A DNA stretch of 64,000 bases, taken from NCBI RefSeq assembly GCF_014522305.1, contig NZ_CP041982.1, positions 1,245,001 to 1,309,000 of the forward strand, in the 5' to 3' direction. Made by a program: the position numbers and the translations under genes. How positions within the stretch are numbered: the stretch's first letter is position 1; each line of letters begins with the position of its first letter. Below the pieces are notes generated by a model. The model had not been told where the DNA came from. It saw only the letters and a program-made list of their open reading frames with translations, and did not search any database. The DNA is from Lactobacillus sp. PV034. GTDB taxonomy: Bacteria > Bacillota > Bacilli > Lactobacillales > Lactobacillaceae. Of this stretch, positions 43,343 to 57,078 are shown piece by piece.

Positions 43343-44680
43343 ATGAAAGTAAATATGGAAAATATTGTTTTACACACAGTATTATGGTTTAGAAAAAAAT
43401 CGTTTTTTGTGGTGACTAATCGAACCCTAAAAATGGTAATGCCATTAGCAATTATTGGAAGTTTTTTCCAATTCTTATGGCGTAGTATTTTTTCTCCGAC
43501 AAGTTTAATATCAAATATTTGTTATTTTGAAAATTGGCTCCCTGACTCAATTTCTAAGGCAATCTGGTACGCTAGCCAAGGATTATCGACGGTGATTTTT
43601 AATACTATGGGCCTATTTATGGCATATTTTGCAGCTCAATTCACCGCAAAACTTTATCGTAAAGATTCTCAAATGGCGGGTTTAACAGGAGTATTAAGCT
43701 TACTTTTATGTTCTTATCGTTTTCATAACCCAGCAAGTAGTAATTCCCAGATGACATTCAATTGGAGCGTTCTAGGCATTAATAGCTTATTTTTTGCGAT
43801 TGTAATTGGATATGGAGTAGGGATGATTTTTAGATTTTTTGGTACTAATTTTCGGCATGAGAGTCACGAAAATTATCGAAGAATTGAGAAACGTGCCTTT
43901 GCTTCATTTAAACCACTAATAATTTCTTTAATTATTGGCACAATTATTGGAGTGGCTGCAACTTTAATCGGCTTTGAAGTAGGAGCTTCTAACGTTTATC
44001 AGTTTTTCCAAAATGAAGGTGAGAACAACTTAAACTTGTGGCAGTATATTGTAGTGGTGATACTTTCATTGTTATTAAGCTGGTTAGGAATTAGTCAGCC
44101 ACTAGTTAAATTAGCCCCAAATAATTTTAGTGGGACTAATATTGCAAACCTTAATTATGCTTTAAAGCATGGCTCAAGCTGGAATGTTCCTAATAAGTTT
44201 GTAGGAAATTCATTCTATCAAGCTTATGGAGGTTTTGGGGGAAGTGGCTTGATGCTAGCACTTCTAATTGCTCTGTTATTAGTATATAAATATCAAAGTA
44301 CTACAAAAGTTGCCCGCTGGGCTTTTTTACCAACCTTGTTTGGTTCTAATCAAGGAGCTTTAGTAGGCATACCAATCTTTCTTAATCCATTGTATCTATT
44401 GCCCTATGTCTTTTTCCCAATAATTAATATGATTATTGCTGCAGCAGTAGTTGCGATTAACTGGGTGCCTTCTAGTGTTTATCCATTTTTAACTGGTACG
44501 CCTGGCCCCTTAATAGCATTTATTGGAACAAATGGAAACTGGAATGCATTGATTTTATCAATTATATTGTTCTTAATGGATATTGCACTTTATATTCCGG
44601 TAGTAAAATTGGCCGCTAAAGTTGAAGATGAAATCAATCGAATTAACGAAGAGGAGAGACTGGGAATTGCGTTTAAGTAA
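43343..44680 (+). CDS. PTS sugar transporter subunit IIC (lactose/cellobiose-type)
   Basis: 445 residues, polytopic. The order of helices and motifs such as WSVLGINSLFFAIVIGYGVG, SWNVPNKFVGNSFYQAYGGFGGSG and the FLTGTPGPLIAF region match EIIC of the Lac family (CelB-like). It moves a sugar across the membrane while EIIB/EIIA phosphorylate it. Neither is encoded next to it, so it must use partners from elsewhere or be an orphan. Ribosome-binding signal is weak (AAGG 12 nt before ATG), and ATG 43355 is a possible alternative start. Confidence 0.82.
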   Translation: MKVNMENIVLHTVLWFRKKSFFVVTNRTLKMVMPLAIIGSFFQFLWRSIFSPTSLISNICYFENWLPDSISKAIWYASQGLSTVIFNTMGLFMAYFAAQFTAKLYRKDSQMAGLTGVLSLLLCSYRFHNPASSNSQMTFNWSVLGINSLFFAIVIGYGVGMIFRFFGTNFRHESHENYRRIEKRAFASFKPLIISLIIGTIIGVAATLIGFEVGASNVYQFFQNEGENNLNLWQYIVVVILSLLLSWLGISQPLVKLAPNNFSGTNIANLNYALKHGSSWNVPNKFVGNSFYQAYGGFGGSGLMLALLIALLLVYKYQSTTKVARWAFLPTLFGSNQGALVGIPIFLNPLYLLPYVFFPIINMIIAAAVVAINWVPSSVYPFLTGTPGPLIAFIGTNGNWNALILSIILFLMDIALYIPVVKLAAKVEDEINRINEEERLGIAFK

Positions 44681-45578
44681 TAAGAGAAAAAATAGACTTC
44701 TTATCGGATTGACAGTTATTTTCTTAGTGATTCTGGCTATTCCAACTTTTTTCTGGATGAAAAATACAAATAAAACTATGGCTGAACGTCGAAAATCTAT
44801 GATGTCACCAGTTATTATGATTCCAGGATCAAGTGCTACTACTAATCGTTTTAATGAATTGGTGACTTTGTTGAATAAAGATACCAATCGTAAGCATTCC
44901 CTATTAAAGATAGAGGTTAAGAAGGATGGGAGTCTTAAGTATAGTGGCAAAATTGATCGAAATGATAATGAACCAATTATTGTAGTAGGTTTTGAAAATA
45001 ATCATGATGGCTATAGTAATATAAAAAAACAAGCTGCTTGGTTTAATATTGCTTTTAAAGCTTTAAGTGAACAGTATAAGTTTAATAACTTTAAGGCTTT
45101 TGGGCATTCAAATGGTGGTTTAATTTGGACATATTGGTTAGAGCACTATTATTCAGATTATGAAGATGAAATTTCAATAAAGAAATTAATGACCTTGGGT
45201 ACTCCCTATAATTTTGATGAGACTAATAGTAAAAATAGGACGATTATGTTGAATGAATTTATCAAAAAGAAGAGTAAAATTCCTAGTTCTTTAGTAGTTT
45301 ATTCAATTTCAGGAGGGGAGAGCTATGATTCTGATGGATTGGTACCGGAAAATAGTGTAGAGGCAGGAAAATACATTTTTCAAAATCAAGTGAAGCACTA
45401 TACAATGATGACAGTAACTGGTGCAACTGCTCAGCACTCATCACTTCCTCAAAATAAGGAAGTAGTTCAAGTGATTGAACAATATTTATTAAATAAAGAT
45501 AAAGCAAATGATGGTCAAGGACCGGTAAATAATATTAAGCGGTTCGAGTTAAATGGAAAAAAGAAAAGTAAAAAGTAA
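44667..45578 (+). CDS. Alpha/beta hydrolase of the DUF915 family
   Basis: 303 residues from TTG 44667, chosen because GAGGAG lies 10 nt upstream and the product then starts with a basic stretch and a signal anchor (NRLLIGLTVIFLVILAIPTFF). An ATG at 44622 would overlap the PTS gene by 59 nt. Catalytic residues appear to be Ser in GHSNGG, Asp in SYDSDGLVPE and His in AQHSSLP. Extracellular, membrane-anchored esterase-like enzyme of unknown substrate. It overlaps the PTS gene by 14 nt, so the two are coupled. Confidence 0.85.
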   Translation: MRLSNKRKNRLLIGLTVIFLVILAIPTFFWMKNTNKTMAERRKSMMSPVIMIPGSSATTNRFNELVTLLNKDTNRKHSLLKIEVKKDGSLKYSGKIDRNDNEPIIVVGFENNHDGYSNIKKQAAWFNIAFKALSEQYKFNNFKAFGHSNGGLIWTYWLEHYYSDYEDEISIKKLMTLGTPYNFDETNSKNRTIMLNEFIKKKSKIPSSLVVYSISGGESYDSDGLVPENSVEAGKYIFQNQVKHYTMMTVTGATAQHSSLPQNKEVVQVIEQYLLNKDKANDGQGPVNNIKRFELNGKKKSKK

Positions 45579-45613
45579 AAGAGCTTGCCACAAAAGAGTG
45601 GAGGCTCTTTCTT
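45576..45613 (+). terminator. Terminator after the DUF915 gene
   Basis: Imperfect stem AAAGAGCTTGCCAC with AGTGGAGGCTCTTT and a short loop, then TTTC TT. It overlaps the last codon of the gene. Confidence 0.75.
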
Positions 45614-45667
45614 ATTATGTCGCAGCTTTAAGCACTTTCATTTAAGCAAAAAAATAATACATATTCT

Positions 45668-45696
45668 TTGCATTTTTAGAAAAAGGGGACGATAAT
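45668..45696 (+). promoter_or_regulatory. Promoter of the Clp ATPase gene
   Basis: TTGCAT (45668-45673), exact 17-bp spacer, GATAAT (45691-45696). Confidence 0.65.
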
Positions 45697-45712
45697 AAAA
45701 AACGTAAGATAA

Positions 45713-45739
45713 ATAGCAGCTCAGATTTGTGAGTGCTAA
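45713..45739 (+). promoter_or_regulatory. CIRCE-like element (HrcA operator)
   Basis: The right half GAGTGCTAA (45731-45739) is perfect. The left half ATAGCAGCTC (45713-45722) is TTAGCACTC with changes and one extra base, and the spacer is 8 instead of 9. It lies downstream of the promoter as CIRCE usually does. No CtsR box (GGTCAAA) is seen. Confidence 0.55.
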
Positions 45740-45764
45740 ATTTAAGATTGAGGAGTGCATGCAA

Positions 45765-47897
45765 ATGGCATACTTTGATAGTGGAAACTACAATTTTGAT
45801 GATTTATTTAATGAATTAAATAGCGGTTTCTTCGATGACAGTCGTCAAAGAAGATCTGGTCAACCTACTGGTGGCTTTAGTGCTGGTCAAATGCCACAAC
45901 AAGGCCAAAATGGTCAACAAAAGGAAAAGCCAATTGGTGTTGACTTAACTAAACAAGCAAAAGAAGGAAAATATGATCCCGTTATTGGTCGTACTGAAGT
46001 TATTGACCAAGTAATCGAAATTTTGAGCAGACGTAAGAAGAATAACCCAGTTTTAACTGGACCTGCTGGTGTTGGTAAAACTTCAGTTGTTGAAGGTTTA
46101 GCTCAAAGAATTGCTGATGGTGATGTTCCTGAAAAATTAAAGGATGCACACATTATTGAATTAAACATCAATGAATTAGTTGCTGGTACTTCATTACGTG
46201 GTAGTTTTGAAGAAAAATTAAAGCAAATTATTGATAAAGCTAAGGGTGACCGCAAGACCATTCTCTTTATTGATGAATTACACAACATTGTTGGTGCTGG
46301 TTCAACTGATTCAGAAAACAATTCTGGGGATGCAGCAAACATTTTGAAACCTGCTTTGGCAAATGGTGATCTTCGTGTAATTGGTGCAACAACTACTAGT
46401 GAATACCAACAAATTGAAAAAGATCCTGCATTAGCTCGTAGATTCCAACCAGTTCAAGTACCTGAACCAACTATTGAAGATGCTATTAAGATTTTGGAAG
46501 GTTTAGCTCCAAGATATGAAAAGTATCACAACGTTAAATATGATCCAGATGCATTGAAACTTGCTGCAGAACTTTCAGACCGTTACATCAATGATCGTCA
46601 CTTACCTGATAAGGCTATTGACTTAATGGATGAAGCTGGTGCTAAGAAGTCCTTGAACATGGACCAAAAAGACGAAACTTCAATTAAGAATAAGATTAAG
46701 GCCTTAGAAGCTAAGAAAGATGAAGCAGCTAAAGATGAAAAATATGATGAAGCTGCTAAGATTAAGAAAGATATTGAAGGCTTAAAGAAAGATCTTAAGA
46801 CTGCAGGTAAAGCTAGTGAAGCAAAAGTTACTGCTGATGACTTATACAAGTTAATCCAAACTAAGACTGGTATTCCAATGAGCGAAATTAATGCTAATGA
46901 AGCTCAAAAGAATGCAAACTTAGCTGCTGACTTGAAGAAGGTTGTTATTGACCAAGATAAGGCAATTGATATCATTACTGATGCTATTGCACGTAAGCAA
47001 GTCTTCAAAGATTCTAACCGCCCAACAGGTTCATTCTTATTAACTGGACCTACTGGTGTTGGTAAGACTGAATTAGCTAAGCAATTAGCTGTTAAGTTAT
47101 TTGGTAGTTCAAACGCTTTAGTTCGTTTGGATATGTCAGAATACCAAGATCAAATGGCTGTTAACAAGTTAATTGGTTCAGCACCTGGTTATGTTGGTTA
47201 TGGTGAAGGTGGACAATTAACTGAAAAGATTCGTCACCAACCATACTCATTGATTTTGCTTGATGAAATTGAAAAAGCAAACCCACAAGTATTCAACGCA
47301 TTGCTTCAAATTATGGATGATGGTCGCTTGACTGATGCTCAAGGTAGAACTATTTCATTCAAGGATACAATTATTATCATGACTTCAAACGCTGGTTACT
47401 CAGACAAGTTATTAGAAGGTGACGACCAAGCTGCTTTACGTAAAGCTCTTGAAGTTTACTTCAGACCTGAATTCTTGAACCGTCTTGATGCAATTGTTCC
47501 ATTTAACTCATTAACTAGTGAAGATATGCTTAAGATTTTAGATCTTTACTTGAAGAAGATGGAAGCTTCACTTGCTAAGAGAGATGTAAAACTTCACGTA
47601 ACAAGCGATGCTAAGAAGTACTTAGCTAAGAAGGGTTACGATAAAGAATTTGGTGCTCGTCCATTAAGAAGAGTTGTTGAACAAGACCTTGAAACTCCAG
47701 CAGCTAAGTTAATTGTTGATCAACCAGATACTAAAGAAGTTAAGTTCACCATTGACGATAAGCACTTGTACCTAAATGACAAGCCAATTGATAATGTCTT
47801 ATTCGACCGCGAAACTCGTGATCAAGAAAGAAAAGACATTAAAGAAGCTGAAAAAGAAGCTAAAGAAAATAAATCTGATAAAAAAGAAGAAAAGTAA
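45765..47897 (+). CDS. clpE: Clp ATPase, ClpE-like without zinc finger
   Basis: 710 residues from ATG 45765 (GAGGAG 9 nt upstream). An upstream in-frame GTG at 45729 would lie in the CIRCE-like element. Two AAA+ modules: Walker A GPAGVGKT near 100 with ILFIDELHNIVGAG, and Walker A GPTGVGKTE near 427 with LILLDEIEKANPQV. Between them lies a UVR-like coiled segment (YDEAAKIKKDIEGLKKDL). The N-terminus is a short Gly/Gln-rich stretch instead of the CxxC zinc finger of classical ClpE, and it lacks the YLINGREVT start of ClpL. A Lys/Glu tail ends it. It unfolds proteins for ClpP or for disaggregation in heat stress. Confidence 0.85.
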   Translation: MAYFDSGNYNFDDLFNELNSGFFDDSRQRRSGQPTGGFSAGQMPQQGQNGQQKEKPIGVDLTKQAKEGKYDPVIGRTEVIDQVIEILSRRKKNNPVLTGPAGVGKTSVVEGLAQRIADGDVPEKLKDAHIIELNINELVAGTSLRGSFEEKLKQIIDKAKGDRKTILFIDELHNIVGAGSTDSENNSGDAANILKPALANGDLRVIGATTTSEYQQIEKDPALARRFQPVQVPEPTIEDAIKILEGLAPRYEKYHNVKYDPDALKLAAELSDRYINDRHLPDKAIDLMDEAGAKKSLNMDQKDETSIKNKIKALEAKKDEAAKDEKYDEAAKIKKDIEGLKKDLKTAGKASEAKVTADDLYKLIQTKTGIPMSEINANEAQKNANLAADLKKVVIDQDKAIDIITDAIARKQVFKDSNRPTGSFLLTGPTGVGKTELAKQLAVKLFGSSNALVRLDMSEYQDQMAVNKLIGSAPGYVGYGEGGQLTEKIRHQPYSLILLDEIEKANPQVFNALLQIMDDGRLTDAQGRTISFKDTIIIMTSNAGYSDKLLEGDDQAALRKALEVYFRPEFLNRLDAIVPFNSLTSEDMLKILDLYLKKMEASLAKRDVKLHVTSDAKKYLAKKGYDKEFGARPLRRVVEQDLETPAAKLIVDQPDTKEVKFTIDDKHLYLNDKPIDNVLFDRETRDQERKDIKEAEKEAKENKSDKKEEK

Positions 47898-47935
47898 TAT
47901 AATAAAAGGGTAATTTAATAGAATTACTTGAGACA

Positions 47936-47973
47936 CTAAAAGGCCTTTCCGTTTGGAAAGGTCTTTTTTTTGA
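47936..47973 (+). terminator. Terminator after clpE
   Basis: Stem AAAGGCCTTTCC / GGAAAGGTCTTT, loop GTTT, then eight T. Confidence 0.92.
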
Positions 47974-48040
47974 ATTTTTTAATGAAATAATGACAAATTT
48001 AAGATAAAATAGGGAGAAACAAATTAAACGGAGGTTAAGA

Positions 48041-49456
48041 ATGAAAAATCTTTTTAAGAAAGTATCGGTAACAACATTCTTAAAAGCAGACGCACGTTTA
48101 ACACGATCCCTTAATGCAAAGGACTTAGTAGCACTAGGAATTGGAGCTGTAATTGGAACAGGGATTTTTATTTTACCAGGACATGAAGCTGCTCAACATG
48201 CTGGTCCAGCAGTATCAATCGCCTTCTTATTAGCGGCTATTGTATCAGGGATGGTTGGAATGGCATATGCCGAGTTTTCTTCAGCTATGCCTGTAGCTGG
48301 TTCAGCTTATTCGTTTGGTTCAGTGGTTTATGGAGAAATAGTTGGTTGGCTGATTGGCTGGGGTTTATTATTAGAATACTTCTTAGCGGTATCAGCTGAA
48401 GCAACAGGTTTTGCATCATATTTTAATAATAATATTTTAGAAGCAATTGGAATTAATTTACCTAAATCTCTTCAAGCAGGTCCGATGGAAGGTGGAGTAA
48501 TAAATATTTCTGCAGTAGTAATCATTTTACTAATTGCTGCTATCTTGTACCAAGGTGGCAATATGTCTAAAAAAATAGAAAACTTTGCTGTAATTTTGAA
48601 AGTTGCAATTATTATCTTATTTATTGTAGTAGGTATTTTTTACATAAAAGCACAAAACTATGTTCCTTTTTATCCTAAAGAATTTAGAACTGAACCATGG
48701 GGTATCGGAGGAATTTCGACAGCTGCTGCCACTGTTTTCTTTGCTTTTATTGGATTTGATGCCTTAGCAGCTAACTCAGCTGAAACTGTTCAGCCAGAAA
48801 AAAATGTTGTCAAAGGAATTTTGGGAACAGTTTTAATTGCGGTGATTTTATATGTAAGTTTTTCATTAGTATTAACTGGAATGGTAAATTACAAACATCT
48901 TAATGTTGATGACCCAGCGGCTTATGCACTCAAAGTAGTAGGACTTAATGCTTGGAATAAGCTCATTACAGTAGGAGCATTAATTGGAATTTTTACCGCA
49001 ATGATTGCAATGCTTCTAGGCGGATCGAGATTACTTTATGCGTTAGGGAGAGATGGATTATTACCTAAGAGTATGGGCCATGTAAATAATAAGAAAATGA
49101 TTCCTAATAATGCAATTTTTGTCTCTACTATTATTGGTGCTGTTTTTGCAGGATTAGTTCCTTTAGTACAACTTGCTTCATTAATTAATGCCGGTACATT
49201 AATTGCTTTTGCCTTTATCTCCTTTGGAATTCTTCCTTTAAGAAAAAGAGAGGATATCAAAAATACAGGATTTCAAATGCCTGGCTATCCAATATTACCA
49301 ATTATTGCAGGTGCACTAAGTGTATATTTTGTAATTATGTTACCTAAAACCACAAAAATAATGGTAAGTATTTGGATGTTATTAGGGTTATTAATCTATT
49401 TGATTTATGGTTTAAGACATTCTAAACTCCAACAAACAGAAAAAGATGAAGCTTAA
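48041..49456 (+). CDS. APC-family amino acid permease (YfnA/CAT-like)
   Basis: 471 residues, about 12-14 helices. The consensus GIGAVIGTGIFILPG lies at the start of helix 1, with EFSSAMPVAGSAYSF and FFAFIGFDALAANSAETV further on. A proton-driven importer, likely for cationic or neutral amino acids; the substrate is not determined. ACGGAGGTTAAGA precedes the ATG. Its 3' end is inside the terminator. Confidence 0.88.
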   Translation: MKNLFKKVSVTTFLKADARLTRSLNAKDLVALGIGAVIGTGIFILPGHEAAQHAGPAVSIAFLLAAIVSGMVGMAYAEFSSAMPVAGSAYSFGSVVYGEIVGWLIGWGLLLEYFLAVSAEATGFASYFNNNILEAIGINLPKSLQAGPMEGGVINISAVVIILLIAAILYQGGNMSKKIENFAVILKVAIIILFIVVGIFYIKAQNYVPFYPKEFRTEPWGIGGISTAAATVFFAFIGFDALAANSAETVQPEKNVVKGILGTVLIAVILYVSFSLVLTGMVNYKHLNVDDPAAYALKVVGLNAWNKLITVGALIGIFTAMIAMLLGGSRLLYALGRDGLLPKSMGHVNNKKMIPNNAIFVSTIIGAVFAGLVPLVQLASLINAGTLIAFAFISFGILPLRKREDIKNTGFQMPGYPILPIIAGALSVYFVIMLPKTTKIMVSIWMLLGLLIYLIYGLRHSKLQQTEKDEA

Positions 49457-49472
49457 GCTTCATCTTTTTTTG
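49440..49472 (+). terminator. Terminator overlapping the permease gene end
   Basis: AAAAAGATGAAGC / GCTTCATCTTTTTTT with a TTAA loop. The stop codon lies within the stem-loop. Confidence 0.9.
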
Positions 49473-49545
49473 TTGTGTTAAAAAGCGGTATGACAAGGAT
49501 TAGGAAGGAAAATTAGCACTCTAAGCAAAAAAATGCTAAAAAGTG

Positions 49546-49844
49546 TTGACATTTATTCTAAAAGCATGTAAAGTATTAAATGCTTCAACGAGAGGTAAGC
49601 AAAAAAATAAAAATATTTCAAAAAAGTGCTTGCCAAATGTTAAAAATGATGCTATATTTAATAAGCTTCATTTTTGAGAAGCAATAAAATTGTGATTAAA
49701 AGAATTAATTAAAAAAAGTTCTTGACAAATATATTACAATTTTGTTACAATTATAAAGCACTGATTCGACTGCAAGTTTTATTACTTCTTTCGAAAAAAT
49801 AATTTAAAAAAGTTCTTGCTTTTATAAATTATGTGTGCTATAAT
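49546..49844 (+). promoter_or_regulatory. Four tandem rRNA promoters
   Basis: P1: TTGACA (49546) 17 bp TAAAGT (49569). P2: TTGCCA (49630) 17 bp TATATT (49653). P3: TTGACA (49722) 18 bp TACAAT (49746). P4: TTGCTT (49816) 17 bp TATAAT (49839). The -35 areas share the context AAGTnCTTG. The rest of 49473-50013 is A/T-rich leader with CTTGAAAACTGAACAAAG (a processing/antitermination region) and a GGGGTTTTTAACCCC hairpin. I find no gene in it. Confidence 0.85.
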
Positions 49845-50013
49845 TAATAAGCTGACTTAGTCAGCTGGTAGTACCTTGAAAACTGAACAAAGTTTCGCTG
49901 AAAAGTGTGCGGGGTTTTTAACCCCAATCAATAAGCGAAGTCAATTCGCAAGCAATAAATTTGTGATAACAAATTAAAAAATATCATGAGCTATTTCAAG
50001 CTCATTTCTTATG

Positions 50014-51593
<1,580 letters not shown>

Positions 51594-51808
51594 AGGCGAA
51601 GATGATGGAGAGTGTGAGAGCACTAATAGAAGTCATCGAAAAGCCAAACGGAAGCACACTTGAGAAACTTTGTTTAGTTTTGAGGGTAATACCTCAAAGA
51701 GTTAGTACATTGAAAACTGAATATAATCTAGCAAAAAACCGAGACAATCGTAAAACAGATTGCAAGAGCGACCGAGAGAGAGAAAACTCAAAAAGAAGAC
51801 TTGAAATA

Positions 51809-54714
<2,906 letters not shown>

Positions 54715-54782
54715 AGCAAGAAGAGCTCAGCGGTTTTTTGCGAGAGATTATATTTAGTTTTGAGTGTAAAAGCTCAAAAGAG

Positions 54783-54899
54783 TACGGTGGCGAAAGCGAG
54801 AAGGATACACCTGTTCCCATGCCGAACACAGAAGTTAAGCTTCTCCACGCCGAAAGTAGTTGGTGGGAAACTGCCTGCGAGGATAGGAAGTTGCCGTGC
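54783..54899 (+). rRNA. 5S ribosomal RNA
   Basis: About 117 nt, TACGGTGGCGAAAGC to GAAGTTGCCGTGC, with CCTGTTCCCATGCCGAACAC and GAAGTTAAGC in the middle. The ends pair. Confidence 0.94.
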
Positions 54900-54912
54900 T
54901 CTTTTTTAATAT

Positions 54913-54985
54913 TCCGGCTTAGCTCAGTTGGTAGAGCACCTGACTGTTAATCAGGCTGTCGTCAGTTCGAGTCTGACAGCCGGAG
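54913..54985 (+). tRNA. tRNA-Asn(GTT)
   Basis: 73 nt cloverleaf: acceptor TCCGGCT / AGCCGGA, D-arm GCTC..GAGC, anticodon arm CCTGA-CTGTTAA-TCAGG with GTT at 54946-54948, T-arm GTCAG-TTCGAGT-CTGAC. No encoded CCA. It lies 13 nt after 5S and shares its transcript. Confidence 0.97.
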
Positions 54986-54998
54986 TAAGTGGTGAGAG

Positions 54999-55037
54999 TA
55001 AAAGAGGAAGAACATTTTGTTCTTCCTCTTTTTTTAT
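54999..55037 (+). terminator. Terminator of the rRNA operon
   Basis: Stem AAAGAGGAAGAAC / GTTCTTCCTCTTT with an ATTTT loop, then seven more T. Confidence 0.93.
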
Positions 55038-55143
55038 TTTATAAAATTATTTTAAGAAAACGCTTTTTTGTAATTATCTTTTTGTTATACTCTACTTAGC
55101 TAAACTTTGTATCTAACAACAAGGCTAAAAGCAGCATTCTTAT

Positions 55144-55172
55144 ACCTGATTGAGGAATCAGGTTTTTCTTTT
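55144..55172 (+). terminator. Terminator-like hairpin in the man operon leader
   Basis: ACCTGATT / AATCAGGT, loop GAGG, then TTTTCTTTT. It lies between a possible promoter -10 (TATACT at 55086) and the manL start, so it is either an attenuator or the end of a short RNA. Confidence 0.7.
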
Positions 55173-55181
55173 GAAAATACA

Positions 55182-55195
55182 AGAAAACGCTATCA
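55182..55195 (+). promoter_or_regulatory. cre site upstream of manL
   Basis: AGAAAACGCTATCA matches the CcpA cre consensus TGWAANCGNTNWCA in 13 of 14 positions. A weaker relative, AGAAAACGCTTTTT, lies near 55055. Confidence 0.7.
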
Positions 55196-55214
55196 TATTG
55201 TAGGGAGGATTCAT

Positions 55215-56231
55215 ATGGTTGGAATTATACTTGCCAGTCATGGTGGTTTTGCAGATGGAATTTTTCAATCTGCTCAAATGATTTTTGGTAAGCAAGAAAA
55301 TCTAGCACATGTCATTTTAAAGCCTGATGAAGGACCGGATGACATTAGAAAAAAGATGGAAGAGGCTGTTACATCTTTCGATAATCAAGAACAAGTACTT
55401 TTTATTGTTGATTTATGGGGTGGAACACCATTTAATCAAGCAAATAACTTAGTTAAAGAACATGAAGATACTTGGGCAATAGTGTCTGGAATGAATTTGC
55501 CAATGGTAATCGAAGCATTAGGTCAAAGGCTTGCTAGTGATAATGCTCATGACATTGCCAGTGCAATCGTGGAACCAGGTAGAGAGGGGATCAAAACCCA
55601 ACCTGAATCCTTAATGCCTAAAGAAGAAAAGGCTGCTTCTTCTCAAAGTAAAGATGATGAAGTTGCTGATGTAGTTAAGAATGGAACCATACCTGAAGGT
55701 ACTGTTCTTGGAGATGGCCACATTAAGCATGTTTTGGCGCGTGTTGATACAAGATTATTGCATGGTCAAGTTGCGACTGGATGGACTAAACAGACTCAAC
55801 CGAATAGAATTATTGTAGTTTCTGACAATGTTTCTAAGGATAATTTGAGAAAGAATATGATTAAGCAAGCTGCTCCTTCTGGAGTACATGCTCACGTAGT
55901 TCCAATCAAAAAGATGGCTGAGGTCGAAAAAGATCCACGTTTTGGTGATACTCGTGCTTTATTGCTTTTTGAAAATGTTGAAGATGCCTTAGCTGCAATC
56001 AAAGCCGGTGTTCCAATTAAAGAAATTAATTTAGGTTCTTCAGCTTATAAAGAAGGTAAGGTTAATGTAACAAAAGCTTTATCTTTTGATCAAAAAGATA
56101 TCGACACAATTAAAGAATTAGAAAAATTAGGCGTTAAGTTTGATGTTCGCGGAGTACCTGGGGATAAGCCATTGAATATCAATGAATTAGTTGATAAGGC
56201 AGAAAAACTTTTAGCCGAAAACAAAAAATAG
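55215..56231 (+). CDS. manL: Mannose-family PTS EIIAB
   Basis: 338 residues from ATG 55215 (GGGAGGATTCAT upstream); the open frame upstream is leader. EIIA occupies about 1-130, with the phosphorylated His in ILASHGGFADG. A Lys/Glu/Ser linker (about 135-170) follows. EIIB comes next, with its active His in RLLHGQVATGW near 185. It passes phosphate from HPr to the sugar, mostly mannose, glucose or glucosamine. First gene of manLMNO. Confidence 0.93.
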   Translation: MVGIILASHGGFADGIFQSAQMIFGKQENLAHVILKPDEGPDDIRKKMEEAVTSFDNQEQVLFIVDLWGGTPFNQANNLVKEHEDTWAIVSGMNLPMVIEALGQRLASDNAHDIASAIVEPGREGIKTQPESLMPKEEKAASSQSKDDEVADVVKNGTIPEGTVLGDGHIKHVLARVDTRLLHGQVATGWTKQTQPNRIIVVSDNVSKDNLRKNMIKQAAPSGVHAHVVPIKKMAEVEKDPRFGDTRALLLFENVEDALAAIKAGVPIKEINLGSSAYKEGKVNVTKALSFDQKDIDTIKELEKLGVKFDVRGVPGDKPLNINELVDKAEKLLAENKK

Positions 56232-56243
56232 GAGGATTAAGCA

Positions 56244-57050
56244 ATGAATGGGATTCAAATGATCCTAGTAGTATTAATAGCTTTTATTGTTGGTTGTTCC
56301 AGTGTTATGGATCAAATGGAAACATACCAACCTTTAGTAGCATGTACATTAATTGGATTGGTAACTGGCCATCTTGAATTAGGAGTAATGCTAGGTGGAC
56401 AATTACAATTTATCGCAATGGGATGGGCTAATGTTGGTGCTGCCATGGCACCTGATGCATCTCTTGCCGGAATTGCAGCTGCTATTATTTTAATTGAAGG
56501 TGGGACCGGACCTGCCGGTATCGGTACAGCCGTAGGTCTTGCTGTACCACTTGCTGTAGCTGGATTATTCTTAACTATGCTTGTACGTACTATCACCGTT
56601 GGTATTGCACATATCATGGATAGAAAAGCTGAAGAAGCAAATTACAAATCTATCGAAGTATGGCAATTTATTGGTTTAGCATTACAAGGATTACGTGTTG
56701 CTATTCCAGCTGCCTTATTATTGGCTATTCCAGCTGATGTAGTTCGTCAAGGTTTGGAATCAATGCCAGCATGGTTTACACAAGGTATGACTATTGGTGG
56801 TAACATGGTTGTTGCCGTTGGTTATGCAATGGTTATTAACATGATGGCAAGTAAAGAAGTATGGCCATTCTTCTTCCTTGGTTTTGCTCTTGCAGCTTTG
56901 AACGAATTAACTTTGATCAGTTTAGGTATTATCGGAGTTGTCTTAGCTCTTCTTTATCTAACTCTTGAAGGTAAAAATGAAAATAGCTCAAATGGTGGAG
57001 GTTCTAACAATAGTGGAGATCCACTTGGAGATATTTTAGATGACTATTAA
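56244..57050 (+). CDS. manM: Mannose-family PTS EIIC
   Basis: 268 residues, polytopic. It includes MDQMETYQPLVACTLIGLVTG, GGQLQFIAMGWANVG and GTGPAGIGTAVGLAVP, all typical of ManY/ManM. The C-terminus is Ser/Asn/Gly-rich. With EIID it forms the sugar channel. TAGGAGGATTAAGC precedes the ATG, 12 nt after manL. Confidence 0.93.
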   Translation: MNGIQMILVVLIAFIVGCSSVMDQMETYQPLVACTLIGLVTGHLELGVMLGGQLQFIAMGWANVGAAMAPDASLAGIAAAIILIEGGTGPAGIGTAVGLAVPLAVAGLFLTMLVRTITVGIAHIMDRKAEEANYKSIEVWQFIGLALQGLRVAIPAALLLAIPADVVRQGLESMPAWFTQGMTIGGNMVVAVGYAMVINMMASKEVWPFFFLGFALAALNELTLISLGIIGVVLALLYLTLEGKNENSSNGGGSNNSGDPLGDILDDY

Positions 57051-57078
57051 AGAAAAAATAGATAAGGAGTAGTAAAAG

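Noticed and set aside
49473..50013. Hidden small genes in the A/T-rich rRNA leader
   Set aside because: The region is fully accounted for by promoters, leader and processing stems, and no frame with a ribosome-binding site is seen.
55107..55214. A longer manL product starting at 55107
   Set aside because: The extra 36 codons cover the leader hairpin and cre, whereas GGGAGG and the usual EIIA start (MVGIILASHG) mark 55215.
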